The notes below the pieces were generated by a model. The model ran no database searches. It was not told the DNA's origin and worked only from the letters and a program-made list of their open reading frames with translations. 64,000 nucleotides of DNA from DASSFG01 sp035547915 (lineage in GTDB: Bacteria > Planctomycetota > Planctomycetia > Pirellulales > JAICIG01): contig DASZTS010000020.1 in assembly GCA_035547915.1 (NCBI GenBank), positions 62,001 through 126,000 of the forward strand, given 5' to 3'. Numbering within the stretch: position 1 is the stretch's first letter; each line of letters opens with the position of its first letter. A program made the translations under genes and the position numbers. Shown in pieces: positions 8,381-17,802 of this stretch.

Positions 8381-9432
8381 CGATCACTCCTCGAAGTACG
8401 GGCGGGTTCGGCGGCGGTGATCTCGGTGGCAACCACCAGGGCGGTTGCCCGGACATCCGTCGTTGCCCCACCGTGCAGGTCGGTTTCGATCCGGATCTTA
8501 CCCGTCATTTTACCAGGCTTCGTGCCGGCGACAAACAAGATGGGTACTAAATGCACGAGCTTCGCTTCGTGCCCGGTGTTAGCACTCAGGTCTGCCTGAA
8601 ACGCGTCGTTGTCGCATTCCACGTGGGTGATGCGGAACGGCTCTTTTCCCTGGATTACGATCTGTTTGCGGACGGTCTGGCCTGGCTGCAAGCGGCCCAT
8701 GGCCACCAATGGAGGATTGACGACCAACTCCGGCACGATTCGCCCTTCGACGGCCACGGGCACATGGGTGTAATTACGGTCGTTCGTGACCAGGATGAGC
8801 TGATCTTGCAGATAGCCGGCCGGTGCGTCGGGGGTGAGCGACACATTCAAGCGGTAGCTGACCTGGCCGTTCTGCCGGCTCTTCTCGGTCGCGGTCGCCT
8901 TGATGTACGGGCTGCTCGATTGAACGTCGGTGATCTTCCAGTCGCCGCGTCCGGCGTAGTTCACGTTCACTTTCTTCTGGGCCTGTCGCCCCTGGTCCAG
9001 CGAGCCGAATTCGATGCTGCCCGGATCGACCACGACGTCGGTGCGGATGTAGCCGTCGACGCGCAACTGAACCTCGGCCGCATAGGGTCGGTCGATGGTG
9101 ACGGTGAGCGTGGCACCGCGCTGGCCGCTGAAGCGGTCGGTGTTGAAGTGGGCAACGATCTCCGATGTCTCATACGTCTTGATCGTGTCTTTCGTGACCC
9201 ACGGGGTCGTGCATCCGCAGCTCGCGCGAATGCCCGCGACGTGGATGTCTTCCATATACAGGTTTTCGAACTTGAAACGGTGTTCGGTCTTCGCGCCGCG
9301 AGCCACGCTGCCGAAATTGTACTGCGTCTCCTTGAACATCTTCCGCGCCCATTCCTGGGCCGAGACCGGAACGACGCCGAAACACAGCAAAGCTACCGCA
9401 AATGCCACCGTTGAACGAAGCCGTGTGGTCAC
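8377..9432 (-). CDS. DUF1573 secreted protein
   Basis: 351 residues from the GTG at 9432, preceded by GGGAGG about 7 nt upstream. A TTG 16 codons earlier falls beside the promoter and is unlikely. The signal peptide is residues 1-26, ending VSAQ. Near residues 33-75 is the DUF1573 signature (NFGSVARG...FKFEN...ASCGCT), followed by two or more Ig-like beta domains of the ASPM/SPD-2/Hydin type. DUF1573 proteins are abundant secreted planctomycete proteins of unknown role. Its stop overlaps the start of the YSPV gene by 4 bp, so they form a coupled two-gene operon. Confidence 0.9.
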   Translation of the reverse strand: MTTRLRSTVAFAVALLCFGVVPVSAQEWARKMFKETQYNFGSVARGAKTEHRFKFENLYMEDIHVAGIRASCGCTTPWVTKDTIKTYETSEIVAHFNTDRFSGQRGATLTVTIDRPYAAEVQLRVDGYIRTDVVVDPGSIEFGSLDQGRQAQKKVNVNYAGRGDWKITDVQSSSPYIKATATEKSRQNGQVSYRLNVSLTPDAPAGYLQDQLILVTNDRNYTHVPVAVEGRIVPELVVNPPLVAMGRLQPGQTVRKQIVIQGKEPFRITHVECDNDAFQADLSANTGHEAKLVHLVPILFVAGTKPGKMTGKIRIETDLHGGATTDVRATALVVATEITAAEPARTSRSDR

Positions 9433-9483
9433 CGCACACCCTCCCACAAAATGTTTCCTTAGGTAGAGGCCCTTCCTCAAGGA

Positions 9484-9512
9484 AGCATAGAACTTTGCAC
9501 CAATAATGCCAA
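9484..9512 (-). promoter_or_regulatory. Sigma-70-type promoter for the DUF1573/YSPV operon
   Basis: On the minus strand TTGGCA (9507-9512, 5 of 6 to consensus) and TATGCT (9484-9489, 4 of 6) are separated by exactly 17 bp. Transcription would begin near 9477, giving a leader of about 45 nt that contains the GGGAGG before the GTG at 9432. By-eye prediction. Confidence 0.6.
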
Positions 9513-9730
9513 ATCGCAGAATTTTTATTCAAGTGTCCGCTTTGCCGAGAATTGGCGTGAGCACGACTGTGACCGGGCACGGGCGACCACAATTAAGACC
9601 GCCGATCGATCCGGCGCGTGAATCGCTTTTGCACCGGCGCCGATAAATCGATACGGCTACGAGCGTCACGTGCGGCCTTTAGGTTACCGCGCAGAACGAA
9701 AAAGCCAGCCTTATCGACGATTCCGAATTT

Positions 9731-9770
9731 AGAGCAACCGACGAAACCACATCTCGCTTCGAAAAAATCG
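9731..9770 (+). repeat. Dispersed ~40-bp repeat, copy 1
   Basis: The copy begins AGAGCAACCGACGAAACC and ends GAAAAAATCG. It matches the copies at 21090-21130 (minus) and 22584-22626 (plus) in the GAGCAACCGAC core and the A-rich ATCG end. It is the most diverged of the three. It lies upstream of the DUF1573 promoter. Confidence 0.7.
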
Positions 9771-9829
9771 GCGTTTCTCGGTCGATTTTTCGCGCTCCGA
9801 CTTGCGTGTTTTGTCCGCCGGTCGTCGGC

Positions 9830-11677
9830 TTAGTGGGTGGCCGAAGCTTGCGCTTCGCTGGCCGAAAGAAAACCATCGCCGTCGAGGTCGAGTTTGCGGA
9901 ATTTGTCGCCTGTTCCGGGAAATTCATCCAGACTGACCTCGTGATCTCGGTTGGCGTCCATTTGCACGAACCAAGCCGGACCCTGCGAGTTCTCGGCGGG
10001 CATGTCGGCCATCGCCATGACGCGCCGCATCGACATGTTTGCTGTTCCACGGCCGATCGAGAGCGTCATTCCGCCGGGAAGCTCGTCGAGACCGAGCCGC
10101 CCGTCGCCGTCGGTATCGAGAACCATCAGCGCCTGCCGAGCAGCCTGCAACTCGCGTGCGGTCAGGCGGCCGTCCTGATTGGCGTCCAAGAGCGGAAAGA
10201 GCACGTCTTGGTCGTCCTCGGCCAGGGCGTGCACCGCGCTCGATTGCGGCTGCTGCCGCCGACGGAAGGCCAGGAATTCGTTCAAAAAGACCTTGGCGTC
10301 GGCGTTCTCGTCGGCCTCGTCGAACAGTTTGGCCACGTCCGGTGCCGCCCCCTCGACTTCCTCTTTGTCGAGGTAGCCGTTCTTATCCTTGTCGAACGAA
10401 TTGAATTGGGCCTCGGCGGAAGGCTCGCCGGCGGGTTGCCGGTCGTCGAGCACGATGCGCAGACGGGAGTCGGCCAACTTCAGAACCAGCCCGTGCGGCG
10501 CGTGCGATACGACCTCGTCGGCGGGACCCAATTCGTCGGCCAACCGTACCAGCGAGAGACCGGCGAGCAGGTCGCCAACCTGGCCGAAATTGGCCGCCAG
10601 CACGAGATGCGGTTCGATTCGGTCGAGCCCCCGAAACTCTTCGTAGGTGAATTGCCCATCGTGGTCGGCATCGAGTTTGGCGGCCAGCGACGCGATCAAA
10701 GGTGGCGCGTTTTCGTCCAACCGGTTTCCCGACAGATAGCGTTCCGACAACGCATAGACGATGCCGTCCCAATCGGCCCGCGCACCCAGCCTGAAGGCGG
10801 CCGGTTGGTTCAGGTAAGCGTACTGCCGCATGTTCATCGCTTGCTCGTCGCCCGCCAGCGAATCGTCGAGTTCCGTCCAACTGACGATGTGGTCGTCGTT
10901 GGCGTCGCGGGCAAACAAGCGCTGCTCGGCCGCATCGAGTTCGGCACCGTCCAGCACCTCATCCTCGTTGGTGTCGAGCATCGTCCGCACGATCGACTCG
11001 CGCTGGTTCGCATGCCGGTACTGCGTTGAGCCATCGAGCGAAAACGCTTCACCCGCGCTCTTGGCGCGCGCGACAATGCGCCGCGCCTCGCCGCGATCGA
11101 TCAGGCCGTTCTGGTTGGTATCGTACGTCTTCATGAACTCCTTACGGTTCACGTCGCGCGTCGACAGGTCGTAACGCTGGAGGAAGGTGCGCTTGGGATC
11201 GGTAAAGACTTCGTCCCAGGTCGCCCGGCCGTCGCCATCGTGGTCGGCCCGCTTGAGCGCGTCGTCGACCAACTCCTCGCGTGCCGAACGATAGGGCTGG
11301 CCGTCGATCGTCATCCGCAGCTCGACGATGAGCATGCCTTCCGGCAAGAACAGCGCCAGCCGCTCGGACGAGAGATCGTCCGCGGCTTGGCGGTCCGCAG
11401 TCGTTGAACCACCTGCATCGCCCTCCGTTTCGCTCGATTCCTGCGGTACATCGGCTGGCGGTGGAGTGGCCGCCGTGGACGGTTCGACCGGTTCGGACAG
11501 AGGCGGCGAGGGGCTATCGCTGGGAGCCCCAATCGCGTTGTCCGCCGGGGCCTGCTCGGGCGTTTCAGCCGCCGGCGATGTTTGGCTCACCGCCGGCACC
11601 GTGTTCGGACCGCGGTTGCAACCGGCGAGGACCAGCACGACCGCGGCACGGACAAGAAGGTTGCGTGTGGATTGCAT
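9830..11677 (-). CDS. Lipoprotein with about eleven EF-hand-like calcium loops
   Basis: 615 residues. Residues 1-20 are a lipoprotein signal with lipobox VLAGC. A Pro/Ala/Ser-rich linker (20-95) follows. The rest carries about eleven EF-hand-like loops of the DxDxDGxxxxxE type, for example DHDGDGRATWDE, DTNQNGLIDRGE, DADHDGQFTYEE, DKDKNGYLDKEE, DTDGDGRLGLDE and DLDGDGFLSASE. Some loops (DENADAKVFLNE) lack the central Gly. It is predicted to be an outer-membrane or periplasmic calcium-binding lipoprotein. It lies 31 bp downstream of the DUF1501 gene and is probably co-transcribed with it. Confidence 0.88.
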   Translation of the reverse strand: MQSTRNLLVRAAVVLVLAGCNRGPNTVPAVSQTSPAAETPEQAPADNAIGAPSDSPSPPLSEPVEPSTAATPPPADVPQESSETEGDAGGSTTADRQAADDLSSERLALFLPEGMLIVELRMTIDGQPYRSAREELVDDALKRADHDGDGRATWDEVFTDPKRTFLQRYDLSTRDVNRKEFMKTYDTNQNGLIDRGEARRIVARAKSAGEAFSLDGSTQYRHANQRESIVRTMLDTNEDEVLDGAELDAAEQRLFARDANDDHIVSWTELDDSLAGDEQAMNMRQYAYLNQPAAFRLGARADWDGIVYALSERYLSGNRLDENAPPLIASLAAKLDADHDGQFTYEEFRGLDRIEPHLVLAANFGQVGDLLAGLSLVRLADELGPADEVVSHAPHGLVLKLADSRLRIVLDDRQPAGEPSAEAQFNSFDKDKNGYLDKEEVEGAAPDVAKLFDEADENADAKVFLNEFLAFRRRQQPQSSAVHALAEDDQDVLFPLLDANQDGRLTARELQAARQALMVLDTDGDGRLGLDELPGGMTLSIGRGTANMSMRRVMAMADMPAENSQGPAWFVQMDANRDHEVSLDEFPGTGDKFRKLDLDGDGFLSASEAQASATH

Positions 11678-11708
11678 CGTTATTCCGGTGCGACGACCGG
11701 CCCCGTTG

Positions 11709-13088
11709 CTAGGCCATCACTCCCTGGATCGGACTCCCCGCCGCGATGACCAGCGGACGGTTGGCACGGTCGTAGACCTCCGTCTGCGGATCGATGCCCA
11801 GCAGGTAGAACATGGTTGCCGCCAGATCGTCGGGGCGAACCGGATCACGGTCGGGCAGCGCGGCATTCTTGTCCGAGGCGCCGTACACGAATCCCCGTTT
11901 CACGCCGCCGCCGGCGAGCAACACGCTATAACAGTCCGGCCAATGGTCGCGGCTGATGCTGTCGTTGATCCGCGGCGTGCGGCCGAATTCGCCCATCCAC
12001 ACCACGAGCGTCTCGTCGAGCAGCCCGCGATCGTCGAGATCGGTCAACAGGGTCGGCAGTGTCTGGTCGGTGATCGGCAGATGATACTTCTCGATGATCG
12101 GAAACATCCGCGTGTTGTTGAAACCGTGGGTGTCCCAGCCGCCGGAGGTTGTGCTCTGCCCGCCGATCGACTCGGAAAAATAGACGTTCACGAAGCGAAC
12201 GCCCGCTTCTACCAGCCGCCGTGCCAAGAGGCAGCTTTGTCCGTAGGTGTGTCGGCCGTATCGATCGCGCAGTGCGGCCGGTTCGGCCGACAGGTCAAAT
12301 GCCCGGCTCACGCGCGGCGAATTGAGCATGGCCAGAGCCCGTTCATAGTAGGCGTCGATGCCCTGCGCGGTGGCCGATTCGTCGAGCAACCGGCTCTGGC
12401 GGTCGATCAGCTTCTGCAACCCGCGGCGATGTTCGACACGAGCCAGCGGCAGGTTCGCCGGCAAGCTCAGTTCCGGTAAGCGGAATTGCTCACTGTTGGG
12501 ATCGGCCGTGACCAGCAGTGGATCGTGCGCCTTGCCCAGAAAACTCGCATGCTGGCCGGGCGTCACGGCACCGTCGCGGATCACATAGGGATAGGCCGCA
12601 AAGGTTGGGATGCCCTCGACCGGCGCCAATCGGTCGACGACCGACCCGTACGCCGGGAAGAGGTCGAGCGAGTCGCGCAGACGAATATCGTCGAGCGGCG
12701 GAGCCCGGCCGGTGAGGGCATAATACGAGGCCGAGTTGTGGTTCTTCATCCCGTGGTGCACGCTGCGCACCAGCGTAACCTTGTCCATCACCTGCGCCAC
12801 GCGCGGCAGCAACTCGCAGATCTCGAGGCCTGGCACCTTCGTTGCAGTGGGCCGCAGGGGACCTCGGATCTTTTCCGGCGCCGCGGGCTTCATGTCGAAA
12901 AGGTCGACATGGCTCGGACCGCCGAATTGATAGAGGAAGATTACCGACTTTGCGCGGGCGCGCAGGGTGGCACGTGCTTCGCCTCCCCAAAGCCGCGGCA
13001 GATTGAGGCCGAGCAGCCCCAGTCCGCCGACGCTCAAGGCATGGCGGCGGGAAATACGGGGTCGAAGGGCGTTGGCAACCGGGTACAC
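11709..13088 (-). CDS. DUF1501 Tat-exported protein
   Basis: 459 residues. The N-terminus has a Tat-type signal (SRRHALSVGGLGLLGLNLP, residues about 13-31). The body matches DUF1501, an alkaline-phosphatase-like superfamily member, with VIFLYQFGGPSHVDLFDMKP near residue 50 and VVWMGEFGRTPRIN near residue 360. The frame opens at a GTG at 13088 with no clear Shine-Dalgarno. DUF1501 genes in planctomycetes usually pair with DUF1553/DUF1549 cytochrome-like genes. Here the partner is instead an EF-hand lipoprotein. Substrate unknown. Confidence 0.9.
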   Translation of the reverse strand: MYPVANALRPRISRRHALSVGGLGLLGLNLPRLWGGEARATLRARAKSVIFLYQFGGPSHVDLFDMKPAAPEKIRGPLRPTATKVPGLEICELLPRVAQVMDKVTLVRSVHHGMKNHNSASYYALTGRAPPLDDIRLRDSLDLFPAYGSVVDRLAPVEGIPTFAAYPYVIRDGAVTPGQHASFLGKAHDPLLVTADPNSEQFRLPELSLPANLPLARVEHRRGLQKLIDRQSRLLDESATAQGIDAYYERALAMLNSPRVSRAFDLSAEPAALRDRYGRHTYGQSCLLARRLVEAGVRFVNVYFSESIGGQSTTSGGWDTHGFNNTRMFPIIEKYHLPITDQTLPTLLTDLDDRGLLDETLVVWMGEFGRTPRINDSISRDHWPDCYSVLLAGGGVKRGFVYGASDKNAALPDRDPVRPDDLAATMFYLLGIDPQTEVYDRANRPLVIAAGSPIQGVMA

Positions 13089-13281
13089 GAGGAGACGTTC
13101 GCCAAGGAAGAGAGACTGTTTTTTGGCCGGCGGCGTGGTTCGCGCCTACGGCGACGCTGTGGAACGACTTTTCAGTATTGTAGCAAGACGGGGGCATGAC
13201 ACTATAATCCCCGCCTCGTCGCCCCCTCCGCGGCCGGGCGACGTCGGCACAATGCTCGCCTTTGGCCGCGGTGCCACTTTT

Positions 13282-14730
13282 ATGCATCCATTGCCTCAAT
13301 CCACTCCCTCGCGCTGGGCGCTCTGGCTGCCCAGGCTCGCCACACTGGCGGTCTTCGTCCTCGCGCTCGGTTTTTTGCTGCATACGTCTCAAAAGCCGGT
13401 GTTTTTCGGCAAATACAACGCACGTTACTCGAGCGTTCTGGCATTCATCTTCTTCGTGCTCATCCCCTCGTTCTATTGGTTGGCGAGATTCTGCAGCGTC
13501 ACGCACGAGATACGGACATCGGCCGGCCGCCGCATCGTCATCCGACCGAGACGTAAGTTGGCCACCGTCCTCTGCGCCTTGGTCGGGTTTTACCTGCTGA
13601 CCGAGGCGCTGACATCCCACTTGGTCTATAGACAGGTTCTCGGTTTCAACCCCAACGCGTTTCATCCTTACTTGCAGAACGTTCCGCGGCCGAACGACAC
13701 CGACCTGCATATCAACCGCTGGGGCTTTCGCGGCGACGATATCGAGCTGAACAAGCGCCCCGACACGTTCCGCGTCTTCGTGTTCGGCGGCTCGACCGTC
13801 TATTGCGGCACCGTTCCCTATGAGCAGACGCATTGCCGGGTGCTCGAGTCGCGGTTGCAAGCGGCCTATCCGCAATACCGGGTGGAAGTCCAAAACCTCG
13901 GGGCCGAGTGGCATACGACCGAGCACGACACGATCAAACTCCTCTTCCTGGGGCAGGACTTCGCGCCCGACCTGGTGATTATGTTCCATGGCATCAACGA
14001 CCTGGTGCGCAGCCTCACGCCCGATATGTTCGGCGAGGGACCGTATTGGCCCGATTACCGCCACTACCACGGCGCGTTTTCCAACCTCGCCGCGGGCGGG
14101 TCGAAGTCGTCGATGTTGGCGCGGGCGGCGACTGGCTATTGGTGCTCCGATCTACGTTTCGATCAGATGCGTCTCGACGGCCCCGACGGAACGGGGCTGA
14201 AGGGGATGCGTACCCTGTTCTATCCCAAGACCCGTGCGGTGGAGATGACCGAATGGAAGAGCCTCCCCGCGTTCGAGCGCAATCTGCGCGACTTCGTTCT
14301 CATCGGGCGGGCCAAAGGGATGCACGTGTTGCTGGGGACGCAACCATCGCTCTACCGCGACGATCTGACGCCCACCGAGCGCGAGGTGCTCGGTTTTCAA
14401 CTCTCTCATTATTTCGACGGTCAGCACCTGTCGCTGCATTCGCTGGTCGACGGCATGTCCCGTTTCAATGACACCACGCGCCGGGTTGCCACAGACGGCG
14501 GCGTCGAACTGGTCGACCTGGAACGCCTCATGCCGAAGACGTCGACCTACCTCTACGATGACGTCCATTACACGAAGGCCGGCAACGAACTGGTCGGCAA
14601 TGCCTTCGCCGACGAGATCATTCGGTCCGATCTGGTCGATCGCATCATGAAATCGCGCAGCGAAGAAAGCACGCCATCTCCTGGCGGAAAATCGATCCCT
14701 CGCCTGAGCCGCCGCACGATCGCCAACTGA
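13282..14730 (+). CDS. Membrane-anchored SGNH/GDSL hydrolase
   Basis: 482 residues from the ATG at 13282; an in-frame ATG at 13252 would add 10. Two or three membrane helices lie in the first 125 residues. The SGNH blocks are visible: nucleophile Ser171 in FGGSTVYCG, Asn239 in HGINDL, and catalytic Asp426/His429 in DDVHYT. The enzyme is expected to be an esterase or deacetylase acting at the outer face of the membrane, possibly on polysaccharide O-acetyl groups. The substrate is not evident. It is divergent from DUF1501 and ends 7 bp from the convergent kinase gene. Confidence 0.85.
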   Translation: MHPLPQSTPSRWALWLPRLATLAVFVLALGFLLHTSQKPVFFGKYNARYSSVLAFIFFVLIPSFYWLARFCSVTHEIRTSAGRRIVIRPRRKLATVLCALVGFYLLTEALTSHLVYRQVLGFNPNAFHPYLQNVPRPNDTDLHINRWGFRGDDIELNKRPDTFRVFVFGGSTVYCGTVPYEQTHCRVLESRLQAAYPQYRVEVQNLGAEWHTTEHDTIKLLFLGQDFAPDLVIMFHGINDLVRSLTPDMFGEGPYWPDYRHYHGAFSNLAAGGSKSSMLARAATGYWCSDLRFDQMRLDGPDGTGLKGMRTLFYPKTRAVEMTEWKSLPAFERNLRDFVLIGRAKGMHVLLGTQPSLYRDDLTPTEREVLGFQLSHYFDGQHLSLHSLVDGMSRFNDTTRRVATDGGVELVDLERLMPKTSTYLYDDVHYTKAGNELVGNAFADEIIRSDLVDRIMKSRSEESTPSPGGKSIPRLSRRTIAN

Positions 14731-14737
14731 GCCGCGG

Positions 14738-17032
14738 CTAGTCCGACCGCTCTGCGCCGCCCACCGTCTTCCACCAGTCGAAGGCTTGCTGTTGTGACCA
14801 CGGTTCCGCCGCGGCCAAACCGGTCAATATCTCCAATAGCGACGCGCTGCCCGAGGGACGGTCGTCGGCACGTTTCGCCAGACACGACACGATGAGATCG
14901 TCGAGCGCCTGGGGAATGGCATTCTCGGTATGTTGCGAGGGGCGCGGCGCGGGGAGTTCGAGGATCTGCGCGAAGAGCGAAGTGGGGCTGTCGGCAGAAA
15001 ACGGGTCCTCGCCCGTGAGCAGTTTGAACCCGACCGCGCCGACGGAATAGAGGTCGCTGCGGGCGTCGACGGCGTGTTGGTCTAGCAATCGCTCAGGCGA
15101 CATGTAGAGCGGCGTTCCCGCCAGCACGGTCTGGCTCGATGCACCTACGGCGCCCACGTGGGCGACCTGCTTCACCAGGCCGAAGTCGAGCACCTTGATG
15201 ACGTCGGCCTCGCCGCCACGGCAGGCGAGCATGATGTTCTGCGGCTTGATGTCGCGGTGGATGAGGTCCAAGGCATGGGCCTCGCGCAGCGATCCGCAAA
15301 TCTGCCGCAGGATGTGGACCACGCGTGCCGACGGCAGCGGCCCCGCCAGGGCGACCACCTGCGCCAGGTTCAGCCCGTCGATGTACTCCATGGCGTAATA
15401 GAACACGCCTTCCGGGGTGCGGCCATAATCGTAGATCTCGATCGTGTTCGGATGGGTCAATTGGCTGCTGAGCTGCACCTCGCGCTCGAAGCGGGCCAGC
15501 ATCGCCGGCGAATCGTGCCCCGGTTTGAGCACCTTCACGGCCGTCGGACGCTTCAGCAAAGAATGCCGCGCTCGATAGACCTGCCCCATGCCGCCTTCGC
15601 CGATCAACTCCTCCAGAGTATACGAACCGAGCTGCCGCGCCGCGGTGACTTCGCGCCGCAGGCGGGCGATCGAAAACCAAGACACGACGACCGCCGCCAG
15701 CGTGACCGCCAGCAATCCCAACACGGCGCCGAACGCCACATCAAGATATTTGAGCGGCGCGAACGCCTCCCAACGATCGATCTCGATCGCCATGCCGAAG
15801 CCGTATTGGGATAGCCACTTCCAGGCACCGATGACCTTCACGCCCCGGTAGTCGCGATAACCGTCCAGATCGATGCCGTTTTCACCGGCCAGGGCGTGGG
15901 CGGCCATCTTCGTGAGAGGGCAGGCGGCGATCGCACGCTTCGGCTTATAACCGGCCATGAGGTCGCCGCCCGGGTCGCGCAGCGATACCACGGTTGCCGA
16001 GCGTCCCTCGGCGCTCGGTGGAATCAGGCCGACCCGCATCAATGCGTCGTCGAAGCGGCTCTCGGTGAGCATCAGCCCTTCCCGATCGAAGGCGTAACAT
16101 TCGCCCGTCTCGCCGGTGTGCACGTAGCCCAGAATGCGTTCCAACTCCGATTCGCGGTCGATATGGCGGACCATGAGGGCCGCCACGATGCGGTCGTCAT
16201 CGCTGGTCAACGGACAGAGGACCGCCAACTGTGGGCCGTCGAGGGTGACGGCCGAGCCGCGCACGAAGGGCTCGGCCGGCCGCTCGACACAGAGAATCGC
16301 CTCGCCGTGGAAGACCTGGCTGAGCAGCTTTCCGCCGAACGGTGTCGCCGTCTGAGCGAGCGATTCAGCCGCGCTCGATGTGTCGCCGATGACGGTTTGT
16401 GTCCGGTCCCACACCAGACATTCGATTTCCGATTCGACCAGCTCGCCCAGTGCTTTGCTCAGCGCGGCTTGCTGCGGCGCCGCGAGTAGCCGTTGACGCG
16501 AGTCCGTCCGCGTCGCATCGATCCGCAGCAGGGCTTGCACCGCATCGTTCAGGTCTCGATCGCCCGCCCATTGGCGAGCCTTTGCCTTTTTGCTCTCGAT
16601 CCACAGCTCCACGGCGGCGATGTCGGCGTCGAGCATGCCGCGCAGCTTTTCGCCGAGGATTTGCCGTAGCGTCACCTCGGTGCCGTGGTGAACCCACCCT
16701 CCGATCGTTGCAAGCACGAGGATGGCCAACAGGGCGCCGAGCGCGACCTGACCCTGAGGCCGGAGCCGAACGATCGCCCACAGAGCGCGGCTCAGAACGG
16801 TCGATCTTGCCGCGCTGGGCGGTGTCGGTTCGCTCCCACCGAGCTTGGTCGTCTCCCCCGGCGAGGCGATGAAGGTCTCGGTGTGATGGTGGGCCAACAG
16901 CGATTTGACTTCGGCGTGCAGGGACGGGTCGTCGCGGCAGATCCGATCGACGAACGGACCACGGGCCGCGGCGGGCAACTCCACGGCGCGCAGGAAGACG
17001 CTCTTGGCGCGAGTGTGGAGATCCTGGCTCAC
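14738..17032 (-). CDS. Transmembrane sensor serine/threonine protein kinase
   Basis: 764 residues from the GTG at 17032, which overlaps the sigma-factor stop (GTGA). Residues 1-55 are the small helical N-terminus common in planctomycete and acidobacterial kinases. Helix 1 is at about 93-115, a roughly 310-residue extracytoplasmic Cache-like sensor region follows, and helix 2 is at about 431-454. The kinase domain is at about 470-735 with glycine loop GEGGMGQV (478-485), Lys500, HRDIKPQN (Asp594) and DFG Asp616. All catalytic residues are present. Kinase at the C-terminus after a two-helix sensor is the reverse of the usual PknB layout. It probably signals to the coupled ECF sigma factor. Confidence 0.93.
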   Translation of the reverse strand: MSQDLHTRAKSVFLRAVELPAAARGPFVDRICRDDPSLHAEVKSLLAHHHTETFIASPGETTKLGGSEPTPPSAARSTVLSRALWAIVRLRPQGQVALGALLAILVLATIGGWVHHGTEVTLRQILGEKLRGMLDADIAAVELWIESKKAKARQWAGDRDLNDAVQALLRIDATRTDSRQRLLAAPQQAALSKALGELVESEIECLVWDRTQTVIGDTSSAAESLAQTATPFGGKLLSQVFHGEAILCVERPAEPFVRGSAVTLDGPQLAVLCPLTSDDDRIVAALMVRHIDRESELERILGYVHTGETGECYAFDREGLMLTESRFDDALMRVGLIPPSAEGRSATVVSLRDPGGDLMAGYKPKRAIAACPLTKMAAHALAGENGIDLDGYRDYRGVKVIGAWKWLSQYGFGMAIEIDRWEAFAPLKYLDVAFGAVLGLLAVTLAAVVVSWFSIARLRREVTAARQLGSYTLEELIGEGGMGQVYRARHSLLKRPTAVKVLKPGHDSPAMLARFEREVQLSSQLTHPNTIEIYDYGRTPEGVFYYAMEYIDGLNLAQVVALAGPLPSARVVHILRQICGSLREAHALDLIHRDIKPQNIMLACRGGEADVIKVLDFGLVKQVAHVGAVGASSQTVLAGTPLYMSPERLLDQHAVDARSDLYSVGAVGFKLLTGEDPFSADSPTSLFAQILELPAPRPSQHTENAIPQALDDLIVSCLAKRADDRPSGSASLLEILTGLAAAEPWSQQQAFDWWKTVGGAERSD

Positions 17033-17607
17033 GAGCAATCGTCCTTCGACAGCTCGCGACGCAGCCAGGCGCGGACCATCGTCCACTCGCTTTCGACGGT
17101 GCGCTTGGAAAGCCCGAGCACCTCGGCCACTTCCTCCACCGTCAGGCCGCCGAAGAACCGCAGTTCGACGATCGATGCCTGCCGCTCGTCGATGAGGGCC
17201 AGCTTTTCGAGGGCCTCGTCGACGGCCAGCAGGTCTTCGTCACGCTCGGGCGAGAGGGCCGTCGTTTCGTCTAGCTGGATGCGCTTGAGGCCGCCGCCGC
17301 GTTTGACCCGCCCTTTGTGCTTGGCGTGATCGACGAGGATGCGCCGCATCGCTCCGGCCCCGATGGCCAACACGTGCGTGCGGCCTTGCCAGTCCACACG
17401 ACGTTGGCCGGCCAGCTTGAGGAAGGCTTCGTGCACGAGTGCCGTCGGCTGCCAGGAATTGCCCGGAGACTCGCGGCGCAGGTAATGCGCCGCCAGGCGG
17501 CGCAGCTCGTCGTACACCAGCGGCACGAGCCCGTCGACCGGTCGGCCGGGCGACCCGACGCTGTCCGCAATTTGCCGCTGAGCGCCTCGCGCCCGATCGA
17601 TGGCCAT
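17029..17607 (-). CDS. ECF-type RNA polymerase sigma factor (TIGR02999-like)
   Basis: 192 residues from the ATG at 17607, with GGAGAG about 6 nt upstream. Region 2 covers about residues 20-95 (LVPLVYDELRRLAAHYLRRE, TALVHEAFLKLAGQ). Region 4 covers about 135-185 with the helix-turn-helix LTVEEVAEVLGLSKRTVESEW. This subtype is typical of planctomycetes and acidobacteria and is often linked to a protein kinase rather than a classical anti-sigma factor. Its stop overlaps the kinase start by 4 bp. It is divergent from the large sigma-70 gene at 17803. Confidence 0.93.
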   Translation of the reverse strand: MAIDRARGAQRQIADSVGSPGRPVDGLVPLVYDELRRLAAHYLRRESPGNSWQPTALVHEAFLKLAGQRRVDWQGRTHVLAIGAGAMRRILVDHAKHKGRVKRGGGLKRIQLDETTALSPERDEDLLAVDEALEKLALIDERQASIVELRFFGGLTVEEVAEVLGLSKRTVESEWTMVRAWLRRELSKDDCS

Positions 17608-17802
17608 CACGACTCTCCATGCGGCGTTCGCCAAGAACCATCGGGCACGCCGCGCAGCGATACACGCTCCATTCTAACAGCCGGCATCGCCTTAACACCC
17701 CAAATGATGGGCAAAGGCATGCCTGGATCGGTTCGTTTTTTTGCGGGGTTGCGAACGATTTGTCGCGTTGAGGGGTGGAGGGCAAGAAAGGATACCCAAG
17801 AA

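Larger units (their letters stand above)
9433..9829. other. Gene-free interval with a promoter and a dispersed repeat copy
   Basis: This 397-bp stretch lies between the DUF1573 start and the end of the EF-hand gene. It holds the minus-strand promoter at 9484-9512 and a repeat copy at 9731-9770. The repeat runs into an inverted pair, AAAAATCG and CGATTTTT, near 9762-9790. No convincing gene is present. Confidence 0.7.

Noticed and set aside
9806..11029. 407-codon plus-strand frame opposite the EF-hand gene
   Set aside because: Antisense to a clear repeat protein; composition driven by GC skew.
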